Source of the DNA: Fodinibius roseus
Lineage (GTDB): Bacteria > Bacteroidota > Rhodothermia > Balneolales > Balneolaceae
DNA length: 64,000 nt
Direction of reading: 5' to 3'
NCBI RefSeq assembly: GCF_900129315.1
Contig: NZ_FQUS01000009.1
Coordinates: 124,001-188,000, forward strand
In this document: in pieces, positions 15,481 through 23,726 of the stretch
How the letters are laid out: each line of letters begins with the position of its first letter
How positions within the stretch are numbered: position 1 is the first letter of the stretch
Translations under genes and position numbers: made by a program
Notes under the pieces: model-generated
Seen by the model: the letters and a program-made list of their open reading frames with translations, nothing else
Databases searched by the model: none
Told to the model about the DNA's origin: nothing

Positions 15481-16533
15481 ATGAAAGTACCATTACTGCG
15501 CATAGGATATTTGTGTATTATAATCATGACCTTTCAAATCAATAATGTCGTCGGCCAGGTGTCCGCTCCGGATAAAGGCAGCTTCAGCGGCCTTATTTTT
15601 AGTGATTATTACTGGTTTGCGGAAAGTCATAATGCCGATCTGAAAGGAAAAAATGGGTTTTGGTTTCGCCGTATCTACTTTACATACGATCACGAAATCA
15701 GCAACTCTTTTTCCAGTCGGTTGCGGTTAGAGATGAGCAGCCCCGGCGATTTTGCCAGTAATGAAAAAATGACGCCCGTAGTAAAGGATATCTTTTTGAG
15801 ATGGGAGAGAGCAGGTCATCAGATTACGGCCGGGATATCATCAACACCTATCTTCGGACTCATAGAGGATGTATGGGGCTACCGGCCGGTAGAAAAAGCT
15901 CCACAGGATCTCTTTGGATTTGGAAGTTCTCGTGATTTCGGGGTGTCATTCAAAGGAGCGTTAGGTAGCGATCAGCAGGCCGGTTATCATCTTTTTATCG
16001 GGAACGGGAACAGTAACAAAGCCGAACTCAACAAAGGCAAAAAAATTATGCTTGCGTTAAGCTATAATCTGACCGATCACCTTGTTTTACAGGTGTACGG
16101 AGACTGGGATGATCGTCCGGGCAGCAGCGACTGGAAAACGGTTCAAGGTTTTAGCGGTTATCAGTCGGAACACTTTAATTTCGGGATATCATATACTCAT
16201 CAAATTCGGGAAAATATTAATAATAGTTTGGGAGACAATGAATTAGACTTAGTTTCCTTGTTTACCAATATGGAGCTTACTGATAATATCAAAGGCTTTG
16301 CCCGGGCTGATCACCTGTTTGATCCGGTTCTTGATGGAGAATCCATCAGCTATCTTCCCATGAGTTCTGCCGCAGAATCAGCTACTTTTTTAGTCGGAGG
16401 AGTAGATCTTTCCCTACATGAAAATATACATCTGATACCGAATGTTGAAACGGTCGTGTATGGAGAGAATGAAGCCGGCGTTCGACCCAATAGTGACATT
16501 GTCCCACGCCTGACACTTTTTTATACTTTTTAG
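15481..16533 (+). CDS. Outer-membrane porin-like beta-barrel, probably linked to phosphate uptake
   Basis: The 350-residue protein has a Sec signal peptide (to about QINNVVGQ, residues 20-26). Alternating amphipathic beta strands follow and it ends with the aromatic TLFYTF, a terminal Phe typical of outer-membrane barrels. Motifs such as FWFRRIYFTYDHEISNSFS and HQITAGISSTPIFGLIEDVWG resemble phosphate-selective porins O and P (OprP-like), though it is somewhat short. Its placement right after pstSCAB-phoU suggests a route for phosphate or phosphate esters across the outer membrane. Substrate specificity is inferred from context. Confidence 0.75.
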   Translation: MKVPLLRIGYLCIIIMTFQINNVVGQVSAPDKGSFSGLIFSDYYWFAESHNADLKGKNGFWFRRIYFTYDHEISNSFSSRLRLEMSSPGDFASNEKMTPVVKDIFLRWERAGHQITAGISSTPIFGLIEDVWGYRPVEKAPQDLFGFGSSRDFGVSFKGALGSDQQAGYHLFIGNGNSNKAELNKGKKIMLALSYNLTDHLVLQVYGDWDDRPGSSDWKTVQGFSGYQSEHFNFGISYTHQIRENINNSLGDNELDLVSLFTNMELTDNIKGFARADHLFDPVLDGESISYLPMSSAAESATFLVGGVDLSLHENIHLIPNVETVVYGENEAGVRPNSDIVPRLTLFYTF

Positions 16534-16627
16534 GGTAGATTAATCACAGTCATTCTTAGGGGATTTTGCGAAAGCGGTTCTTCGGCCGATGTCGGGTTAT
16601 CGGTTGTTTGAAGTTCTCATATTACAT

Positions 16628-16676
16628 ATGGAGATGGCTATTACTGCGACACAGTGATACCATCTCCATTTGTTTA
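16628..16676. terminator. Strong stem-loop terminator between convergent porin and fasciclin genes
   Basis: ATGGAGATGG (16628-16637) pairs perfectly with CCATCTCCAT (16660-16669). Inside, TATTACTG and CAGTGATA extend the helix almost to a 5-nt loop. TTGTTT follows on the plus strand. It lies 95 bp past the porin stop and about 40 bp before the fasciclin stop, so it can serve the porin transcript. Confidence 0.65.
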
Positions 16677-16712
16677 GGCCATGAACAAACTCCCGGCTTT
16701 CAAAGTACTCGC

Positions 16713-17168
16713 TCATTGGATAACCCCGTCGATAATATGGACCACTCCGTTGTCAGCTTGAATATTACTTTCAATGAGCGGATAATTTTGGATGGAAAGA
16801 CTATTATTATCCATTTGTGCAACTTCTACCGTTAGCCCGCTCAGGCAGGTCATTTGTGACATATGCTGTAAACTTCGTTTGGTAGCCGTACCAGTGATAA
16901 TATGATTCAAGATTAATTGGGAATTATTTTTTTCACTTGCTGAAATTTTAGCAAACGCTCCGTTGGAGGGAGCAAAAACAGTAAACGAACCGTTGCGCTG
17001 ATCAAAGCGGTCATCGAGCCCCGCACGTTCTATTGCAGCGGCAAATTGTGAGGTTTGCCCGTTACTTTTTAAGACCTCCAAAACCGTTTGGGCGTCAGTG
17101 GTGGTATAAGATCCCATAAGTAACAGGAGTGTAACGGCTCCAAGGAATTTTCGGCATCGATTTTTCAT
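16713..17168 (-). CDS. Secreted fasciclin (FAS1) domain protein
   Basis: The protein has 151 residues from ATG 17168, preceded by AAGGTTAC as ribosome-binding site; an upstream in-frame ATG at 17231 would bury the signal peptide. A signal peptide (basic MKNRCRKF, then a hydrophobic run to TTTDAQ) is followed by one FAS1 domain with SQFAAAIERAGLDDRF, the H1 motif SFTVFAPSNGAF, LILNHIITG and the final H2-like NGVVHIIDGVI. FAS1 proteins are extracellular adhesion or matrix proteins. The gene stands alone, convergent with the porin. Confidence 0.9.
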   Translation of the reverse strand: MKNRCRKFLGAVTLLLLMGSYTTTDAQTVLEVLKSNGQTSQFAAAIERAGLDDRFDQRNGSFTVFAPSNGAFAKISASEKNNSQLILNHIITGTATKRSLQHMSQMTCLSGLTVEVAQMDNNSLSIQNYPLIESNIQADNGVVHIIDGVIQ

Positions 17169-17423
17169 AATAGTAACCTTTTTAGCGTTCGGCAGTAGTA
17201 ATAACGAACGGTTTGTTGAACTATTTTGCAACTATAATATTACAAATATGCGGAGATACCAATATCATGTTATTTTAGTTTTGTAGGACTAATTAGTTCC
17301 GATATACTCCTGAAGAGCTTAATTTAATGGTCGAATCCAAATTTTTATGAAATCGGGCAACCATTACCATTAATTATCAATTAAAGCCTCTTAAAATTGA
17401 AATTTGCATAAAAAGGGCCTTTA

Positions 17424-17450
17424 AAGCCTTAAAAAGAGGTTTTAAGGCTT
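17424..17450. repeat. Perfect 11-bp inverted repeat
   Basis: AAGCCTTAAAA and TTTTAAGGCTT are perfect complements around the 5-nt loop AGAGG. No gene ends within 30 bp, so it is not an obvious terminator for an intact gene, although coding debris ends at 17480 on the minus strand. Confidence 0.6.
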
Positions 17451-17479
17451 AGTTGAAGTGAGTCTTTAAGAAATTGGTT

Positions 17480-17593
17480 TTAGAATTCTGACAACATGTC
17501 TGAAGCCACCAGCTGTAAAAAATACTCCTTCATCACATCAGTGTGTTCCAAGTTCTCAAGCTCCCCGGCATTTAAGAATGAGAGATTGGAAGA
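17480..17593 (-). pseudogene. Possible 3' remnant of a lost gene
   Basis: Thirty-seven codons on the minus strand end in TAA (17480-17482) and read SSNLSFLNAGELENLEHTD and onward to VASDMLSEF. The composition is protein-like and amphipathic, unlike the surrounding AT-rich DNA. There is a stop immediately upstream and no start codon. The family is not recognised. Confidence 0.3.
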
Positions 17594-18636
17594 TTAATTC
17601 GATTCCAGGAAATTTAGCGAATAGCCGAACCAAAGGTCATAATAAGCTAATGATACAATTTTTATTATATAGTACCAGTAATTGATGGGACAATCTGTTT
17701 TAAAGTTATTATTGATTTGTGCAGCCTCACAAACGAATGGAAAAATATACAGATATGGATAAGCAGGTCCTAAAACCATAAAGAAATATAACTTTTTGTT
17801 CGTCGGCCTTGTAATTTAATTCTTTCTTCTAAGATATTTAGAATAAATATTAGGGGGCTGGTGAGCTTATTTCATACTAAATAATATTTATTAATATGGT
17901 TGTCACATTTTATCAAAGCGGTTGTCGATTTATAATGTGCCATGAGAACCCGTATTTTAGCCATTGCAGTTATTTTGTCTTAAATGAATATACAAATGTC
18001 GTATAATATATATTATGTAAAGTAACATATGTAACCTATATCTACAGAAATGGTTTCAACCTCTCCACTCTTTATTTCACATAACCGGCGTCCCGATTTC
18101 CACCCTGTGCTTGTTCTACCTCGGGATCAGGAGTATTAAGGGGTTACACTCGTAAATAGTATAGATTCTAAACCAATAACGTTCATTATTTACTTGCTCG
18201 GTGATAGTTGATCTTTCTCTTCCCTTTTTAAAGTATCTGTCTGGTTTCAGAGGAATATTCAGGAATCGATTAATAAATATATTTGACTGAATTTTAATTG
18301 TGACTTATTCCATTTTATAACCAATTGATATCTGTATTCTTCTATCCTTTTCAGTATATTTTATAACGGTATTATATACTTTTTCTAAATTAAATTATTA
18401 ACCATACAAAATATTCTAACTCTTTATTCACAATTCTATACATCCATCGAATTTCTCCATTCTGTGAAATTAAAATAGACGACTTCCTTTTTTATTAAAC
18501 GGTTGGTGATCAGATAACATTTGAATTAAAATGGAATTCTTTCTGAGGATGGAGAGTGTGCCTGAGTAATATCGGTTCGTGTTTAACAACACAACTTCCC
18601 TGGAAAAGAATGCTTACGAAGTGTTTTTAAAAACAA

Positions 18637-18660
18637 ATTCCAATTTGGGGAAATTGGAAT
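18637..18660. repeat. Perfect 10-bp inverted repeat
   Basis: ATTCCAATTT and AAATTGGAAT are perfect complements around a GGGG loop. It lies about 220 bp upstream of the first duplicated lipoprotein gene and could be a regulatory site or hairpin. Confidence 0.55.
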
Positions 18661-18828
18661 GAATTATATTAATGGAAAGAAAATAGCCTGTTTTTTCTTA
18701 AATTTATGTAGTAATTATTATTAATATTGTGTATAAAAAATTAATGGTCATCCTGTTTTTGATATATCTTGTTTTAAAAACACGACTCGGCAACTCAAGT
18801 CTGTATACCATTGATTTGATTAGTTTCA

Positions 18829-19144
18829 ATCGCACAAACCAACCATACACCCTAACCACTCAATACAACCAACTACCTATTATGAATAATTCAACCACCA
18901 GTGCTATGAAAAACGCAATCAACCACATCACCACGCTGCTCGCCAAAGTCTTCTCCATTGTCCTTATCGCCGGGCTGGTAGCCAGCTGCGCCTCCGTTGC
19001 CGACTCGGGCTTCGAGCAGAGCGACGTCGAAGAACAGCCAACAACCGTTGATTCGGACACCCCGGAGATCGATCCCGCGCCCACATCTATCGATGATGAG
19101 ATGGATCCGATCATCACAGGAGGCCCAAGAGGCGGTCGGTAATC
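18829..19144 (+). repeat. Tandem 316-bp duplication, unit 1
   Basis: Identical to 19161-19476 except for one base (CAG versus CAA in a Gln codon). The unit starts with an A/C-rich leader (ATCGCACAAACCAACC…), carries a complete small lipoprotein gene and ends 2 bp after its stop. A 16-bp spacer separates the units. Such identity implies a recent duplication or gene conversion. Confidence 0.95.
18882..19142 (+). CDS. Small lipoprotein of unknown function, copy 1
   Basis: The 86-residue protein has an N-terminal amphipathic stretch, a hydrophobic segment (AKVFSIVLIAGLVASC) and the lipobox LVASC with C36, so it should be exported and lipid-anchored. The mature part is only 51 residues, strongly acidic (VEEQ, VDSDTPEIDPAP, SIDDEMD) and closes with the neutral-basic tail DPIITGGPRGGR. 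The frame is open upstream to a GTG at 18729, but the duplicated unit begins at 18829, so the ATG inside the unit is the better start. It precedes a CHAT-domain protein. The short acidic body and Gly/Arg tail suggest a substrate, signal precursor or surface peptide, which is inference. Confidence 0.7.
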   Translation: MNNSTTSAMKNAINHITTLLAKVFSIVLIAGLVASCASVADSGFEQSDVEEQPTTVDSDTPEIDPAPTSIDDEMDPIITGGPRGGR

Positions 19145-19160
19145 CCCCGGATTCATGATT

Positions 19161-19476
19161 ATCGCACAAACCAACCATACACCCTAACCACTCAATACAA
19201 CCAACTACCTATTATGAATAATTCAACCACCAGTGCTATGAAAAACGCAATCAACCACATCACCACGCTGCTCGCCAAAGTCTTCTCCATTGTCCTTATC
19301 GCCGGGCTGGTAGCCAGCTGCGCCTCCGTTGCCGACTCGGGCTTCGAGCAGAGCGACGTCGAAGAACAACCAACAACCGTTGATTCGGACACCCCGGAGA
19401 TCGATCCCGCGCCCACATCTATCGATGATGAGATGGATCCGATCATCACAGGAGGCCCAAGAGGCGGTCGGTAATC
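19161..19476 (+). repeat. Tandem 316-bp duplication, unit 2
   Basis: The second copy of the unit described at 18829-19144, with one synonymous difference. The GC-rich body contrasts with the AT-rich DNA to the left. Confidence 0.95.
19214..19474 (+). CDS. Small lipoprotein of unknown function, copy 2
   Basis: The protein is identical to copy 1 at 18882-19142: lipobox LVASC, an acidic 51-residue mature part and the tail DPIITGGPRGGR. Retention of the frame after duplication, with the only change being synonymous, supports both being real genes. It lies about 200 bp upstream of the CHAT gene in the same orientation. An inverted repeat GATAACC…GGTTATC (19533-19556) sits in the space between them. 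Confidence 0.72.
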   Translation: MNNSTTSAMKNAINHITTLLAKVFSIVLIAGLVASCASVADSGFEQSDVEEQPTTVDSDTPEIDPAPTSIDDEMDPIITGGPRGGR

Positions 19477-19671
19477 TTCCGGCGCCCATGATCACCGCCC
19501 GATTTGTCATATAGTTTTGTTTGAAAATATCCGATAACCTTGACTACTTGGTTATCCTTCACGGATGGATAAACGTTTGTAACAGGCAGTGAAGATTATT
19601 GAGAAGACTGATTCTTCTTTCTGTGGTAAATAAGCTGTAACTGTACAACTTATTTGCTATTTTCTTCTGCC

Positions 19672-22600
19672 ATGTATATCTGTCTGGTTCTTTTACTCTT
19701 TTTTCAGGCGGACAGGCTCCCATCCGGAGAACCTGAACGGCAAATTTATACCTATGTTCAACAGGTCCAAAATGGAAAGTCTGTATCCGAATCGCTTTGG
19801 TCCCTCTCACAAATTTATCTGGAAAACAGCGAGTACCGGCAAAAATTCTATGAAATTGGACGGTCACAGGATGCGGAATGGATGGAGATGTTCGACCTCC
19901 ACCCTTCGGATCCATTCAGGTTTAATCCTCCCGCACTACATAAATTGGCTCTTCATTTTGGGGATGAATACCTGCTTCTCTACCTGCTGCTCCAGACGGA
20001 ATCGGGTACGGATCGCCGTACCTACTTCGAGGAGTTCTACTCGGCCGTCCCGAACGGGCATTTGAAAGACCTTAACCAAAAGATAGCAGTAAATCCCGTT
20101 ATTAATGCAGGAGATTTGCTACAGGACAGATGGGATTTTTCTACCTTCCTGATCCTGTTCTATCCAAATAACCTTGCGATTGAAGGTGGGCAGTTTTATG
20201 AGAAGGTTGCTCAAGTGCTGCAGGAAATGATCCGCCGGAATGCCGCACCAAACCCGCTGCAGAGAGACTTCCTGTACGCCTCACTTTTGGAAGCCCTCGA
20301 CCGGGCTGGGAAGAACCGATCGATTCTCCCATATTACCGCCAAATGATCGATTTGAATTCTCTGCCCGATGTTTACTTGAAGAGAAATCTTTATTGGAAC
20401 CTGGATGTGGCCCTCTACCGGGCGGGCTATATCGACCGGAGCCTTGAGGTGCAGCGAAGAAAAACCATTCCGCTTTCACGAATGACCGGTGACAAAAGCA
20501 GCCTGAATACCATTCTTACCAACCATGGCGGATATCTCTACACCATCGGCCGGTTCGGAGAAGCTAAAGAGGTTTTTACCTCGCTTCTCGCCGATACAAC
20601 TGATCTTTCTCCAACCATTCATTCACGTATTCTCAACAATCTGAGTCTCGCCCACTATAAGCTTGGGGAAACGGACCGCTATCTTGAAACCCAGATCAAA
20701 GCCCTCAATCTTGCTATCGAGAGCGGAGATCACAGCGACCAGCTAAAGATCTACCGAAATCTCCATATCTACCATCGCAACAACCGGAACCAGGACCTCG
20801 CAGAAACCTATATCGAAAAAGCACTTAACATTGCGGAGACTATACAAAACAGGAACGAATGGGCCTCCGTCCTGATTTCCAAAGCGGATTATTATGACCG
20901 TTTTCTCAATGATACAGACGGCGCTTTCTCTCTGCTTTCGGATGCACAATTGTTACTGGAGGATTCGGGCAGCGAACGGCTCCGTGCAAGAATTATTTCT
21001 GAAAAAGCAAATCTCCATAAAAAAAGAGGTGAATATATCCAAAGCCGCGACCTTTACTCCGAGGTCATATCCATCAGTTCTAAAAATGACAATAACCGGG
21101 GATTCCTTCAGGCTCTTGTTCATTTGGCCGAAGTGGAACTGATGATGGGAGATCCCGGGGATGCTCAAAAGACCATCGACGAGTTTAACAGGTATGACCT
21201 GTCGGTCGTCGATTTTGATGTCCTGGTGAATGCCCGGCGGATTGAAGCCGAAGTTGCATGGACCGAAGGCAGAGTCCGGGATGCGGAGGCATTGATTGCT
21301 GACATATACCAGCAGGTGGTGGAGAGAGCCCGGAATTCTGCCAACAGGGAAGCAGGTTACTGGCATGTCGAGGAGGCCTATCTCCACCTGTTCCGGCTCT
21401 ATGCAGAGCTTCTAAAGGAGCAAAACCGCCCGGATGAAATGGTAAACGTACTGGATCAGCTGAAAACCATTAATGATGCCGCACTGGTCGACAATCCGCT
21501 TGTAACCTCGGGTCGCCTTTCGGAAGAGGAACTAACCGAAAATCTAAGAATTACACAGCAACTCGACAATCTTCGAAAAAAACTCATAGTAGCAGATGAA
21601 AACGAAAAACTTTCGATCCAAAACGAGATCTCGGCGCTGACTGCACGCAGAAATCAACTCAGGCAGCAAAAATCTTCCTCATCATTGTTTCAAACCACTT
21701 CCCTTTCGAATATTCAGTCACGGCTCCGGAAAGGAGAAGGGATACTTCATATAACCCGCATCATGGACAGTTTGTATATGGTCCAGATCGACCGGCAGGA
21801 GATCACCATAAATAAACTCTCATTTACAGAATCGGAAGAAATGTTATTTGAGGAAGCACTCCATGGCTTAGCTACCGGTGAAACCGATCTGGAGGTTCTT
21901 TATAATATTTATTCATGGCTGGAACTTGACAAACTTCCGGAACACTGGACTTCTCTTATTGTAGTGCCGGACAGTTATCTCTACCAATTGCCTGTTGGAG
22001 TTTTACCGGCCTCTTCCCCTTCTTCCCCCTTAAGTTACGGCTCGTCAGAATACCTGATCGAACAGATGGAAATTCGTTATCTGAATAGCCTGAAGGATCT
22101 TTTCAGAACCGAGGCTGAGCAGACTTATACGTTTGATTTTACCGGCATCGGCGTCTCAGATTTTGAACATACAGGCGATGAAAGGCTGCTATCCCTTCCC
22201 AATGCCTCCCAGGAAGTGCAAAACATTACAGAAAGAATGAATAGTGTTGGAAGGACAAGGGCTTTTTTGGATTCTGAGGCCACTCCCCTTGCCTTCAGGT
22301 CCGGTGTATCGGATTCACGCATACTTCATGTTGCTACGCACAGCAAAATTTCTGAAGATAATCCTCTTTTTTCAACCATTTATCTCCATCCTGGTTTAGA
22401 TGAAGAGTCCGGGGATTCTCTGTCCGGTCAAATTTTTGCTTACCAGCTTTTTGATATGGACCTGGAAAATGAATTGATCATGCTCAATTCCTGCGAATCG
22501 GCTTCGGGAGAGTATTTTCAGGGAGCCGGAATTATGGGATTCAGCCGCACATTACGGTATGCGGGTGCGCAAAGCCTTGTGTTGAACTTGTGGCAGGTAG

Positions 22601-22911
22601 AGGACCAGCTGGCATCCGATTTTGCCATCGATTTCTATGAAAGTTTGAGAGAAGGCGAAACAAAACCTGCAGCTCTTCGTGAGGCAAAGATTGATTTTTT
22701 GAAAAACAAAAATGCCAATCCACATTATTGGGGTGCTTATATGCTAAATGGGGATCCCCGCCCTGTCGTTGATAAGTTTTATACAGAGCCTCTGTTTGTA
22801 TTTATGATGTTTTTACTTGGAGGACTTATTTTTTGGGGATTATGGCTGCTACTAAAGCAAAACAATGGCAATGAGATTCATTTTATTCCATCTCCTCTCC
22901 CAAAGCAGTAA
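19672..22911 (+). CDS. Membrane-anchored TPR-CHAT protease-like protein
   Basis: The protein has 1079 residues from ATG 19672; a TTG six codons earlier is less likely. A short N-terminal hydrophobic segment (MYICLVLLLFFQ) suggests export. A long TPR superhelix (about 50-610) and a coiled coil (about 620-680: LRKKLIVADENEKLSIQNEI) follow. The C-terminal CHAT domain (about 755-1030) carries a caspase-like dyad: H890 in HVATHSK and C941 in MLNSCESASGE. FQGAGIMGFSRTLRYAGAQS and NPHYWGAYMLNGDP are typical CHAT blocks. A transmembrane helix (FVFMMFLLGGLIFWGLWLLL) ends the protein, so the CHAT domain probably sits in the periplasm tethered to the membrane. CHAT proteins are cysteine peptidases related to separase and caspases. 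The two lipoproteins just upstream are candidate partners. Confidence 0.9.
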   Translation: MYICLVLLLFFQADRLPSGEPERQIYTYVQQVQNGKSVSESLWSLSQIYLENSEYRQKFYEIGRSQDAEWMEMFDLHPSDPFRFNPPALHKLALHFGDEYLLLYLLLQTESGTDRRTYFEEFYSAVPNGHLKDLNQKIAVNPVINAGDLLQDRWDFSTFLILFYPNNLAIEGGQFYEKVAQVLQEMIRRNAAPNPLQRDFLYASLLEALDRAGKNRSILPYYRQMIDLNSLPDVYLKRNLYWNLDVALYRAGYIDRSLEVQRRKTIPLSRMTGDKSSLNTILTNHGGYLYTIGRFGEAKEVFTSLLADTTDLSPTIHSRILNNLSLAHYKLGETDRYLETQIKALNLAIESGDHSDQLKIYRNLHIYHRNNRNQDLAETYIEKALNIAETIQNRNEWASVLISKADYYDRFLNDTDGAFSLLSDAQLLLEDSGSERLRARIISEKANLHKKRGEYIQSRDLYSEVISISSKNDNNRGFLQALVHLAEVELMMGDPGDAQKTIDEFNRYDLSVVDFDVLVNARRIEAEVAWTEGRVRDAEALIADIYQQVVERARNSANREAGYWHVEEAYLHLFRLYAELLKEQNRPDEMVNVLDQLKTINDAALVDNPLVTSGRLSEEELTENLRITQQLDNLRKKLIVADENEKLSIQNEISALTARRNQLRQQKSSSSLFQTTSLSNIQSRLRKGEGILHITRIMDSLYMVQIDRQEITINKLSFTESEEMLFEEALHGLATGETDLEVLYNIYSWLELDKLPEHWTSLIVVPDSYLYQLPVGVLPASSPSSPLSYGSSEYLIEQMEIRYLNSLKDLFRTEAEQTYTFDFTGIGVSDFEHTGDERLLSLPNASQEVQNITERMNSVGRTRAFLDSEATPLAFRSGVSDSRILHVATHSKISEDNPLFSTIYLHPGLDEESGDSLSGQIFAYQLFDMDLENELIMLNSCESASGEYFQGAGIMGFSRTLRYAGAQSLVLNLWQVEDQLASDFAIDFYESLREGETKPAALREAKIDFLKNKNANPHYWGAYMLNGDPRPVVDKFYTEPLFVFMMFLLGGLIFWGLWLLLKQNNGNEIHFIPSPLPKQ

Positions 22912-23602
22912 GATACTTCTCTGCTACACGGCTGTAAGCTCCATCCAGTTCATATACATTCTGAAATGCTATTTTCGCCTTTTCCGGTTCACCGAGCTGA
23001 AAATAGGAATTGCCCAGGTACCAGTAGGCTTTTTCCCGGGTCAGCAAATTAACGTCCGGTTTTTTTGTAACCCTGTCAAACCTGGAAAGAGCTTCCCGGT
23101 ATCTCCCTGCATTGTAGAGAATGGAGCCCGACCGTATAAGAAGAAGGGATTTTGTATACACATCATCGGTTTGATTCAGTTTCATATCGATCATCCGGAC
23201 AGCCCTGCCATAGTTTCCCTGGTTGGCAAGCTCGATGGCTTCTCTCGATATTGCTTCATCGCCCGATGTACCCTCTGCAGACCGATAATAATTAAGCTCG
23301 ATGCTTGAAACAGCTTGAACGGATTCTGTCGCCTCACTCGTGATTTGAAAAATAAAAAATGTCCCTGCTATCAATACCAGAGCGGCAGAAAGGTACCAGT
23401 AATTTTGGGGTTGTTTTTTATTTGTATTCCTTATTCCCTCTTCATGATCTTCATCCTTAATTTTGTTAGTATCTGTAGTGGTTTTTAAATAGCGCAAAGC
23501 CTCACTGTCGTGAATTAACTCCCTCCAGAGTTCATCCACCTCTCCGTAATCCAACTCACCCTCCACATAGAGGTCTATTTTTTTCTTTAGTTGCGAGTCA
23601 AT
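22883..23602 (-). CDS. Single-pass membrane protein with periplasmic TPR repeats, anti-sigma-like layout
   Basis: No ATG is found at the N-terminus. GTG 23566 gives 227 residues starting at EGELDYGEVDELW, while the same frame continues upstream to an ATT codon at 23602 preceded by GGGTAGAG, adding the protein-like IDSQLKKKIDLY. An N-terminal cytoplasmic helical part (ELWRELIHDSEALRYLKTT) occupies the place where zinc-finger anti-sigma factors have their domain, but no Cys/His cluster is present. One membrane helix (YWYLSAALVLIAGTFFIF) and three TPR-like units (about 105-225) follow. It lies 124 bp downstream of the sensor kinase on the same strand, and its end overlaps the CHAT gene end by 29 bp. 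Confidence 0.75.
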   Translation of the reverse strand: MDSQLKKKIDLYVEGELDYGEVDELWRELIHDSEALRYLKTTTDTNKIKDEDHEEGIRNTNKKQPQNYWYLSAALVLIAGTFFIFQITSEATESVQAVSSIELNYYRSAEGTSGDEAISREAIELANQGNYGRAVRMIDMKLNQTDDVYTKSLLLIRSGSILYNAGRYREALSRFDRVTKKPDVNLLTREKAYWYLGNSYFQLGEPEKAKIAFQNVYELDGAYSRVAEKYLTALGEEME

Positions 23603-23726
23603 ATCTCTACCCTTTTGTTTTGTAGTTAATATTACTGCTACATATTATAATACAAAATTTTAATAATAATTACTACATCAATATAAAAAAATTAGACGCC
23701 CTTTCCTTCTTCCCGATCAATCGACT

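Larger units (their letters stand above)
17169..18828. other. Long AT-rich non-coding region with coding debris and inverted repeats
   Basis: About 1.66 kb with no intact gene. It is much richer in A and T than its surroundings. Two stretches read like ends of proteins on the minus strand: 17480-17593 (…NAGELENLEHTD… to …ASDMLSEF) and 18072-18143 (…TPDPEVEQAQGGNRDAGYVK). Neither has a start. Two perfect hairpins lie at 17424-17450 and 18637-18660. It looks like a site of past gene loss or insertions next to the duplicated lipoprotein genes. Confidence 0.5.

Noticed and set aside
18729-18881. Upstream extension of lipoprotein copy 1 from GTG 18729
   Set aside because: The duplicated unit starts at 18829 and copy 2 lacks this extension, so the ATG at 18882 is the common start.
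19223-19510. Antisense frames over both duplicated lipoprotein units
   Set aside because: They are duplicated only because the unit is duplicated; they lack starts with context and motifs, whereas the plus-strand frame has a signal peptide and lipobox.
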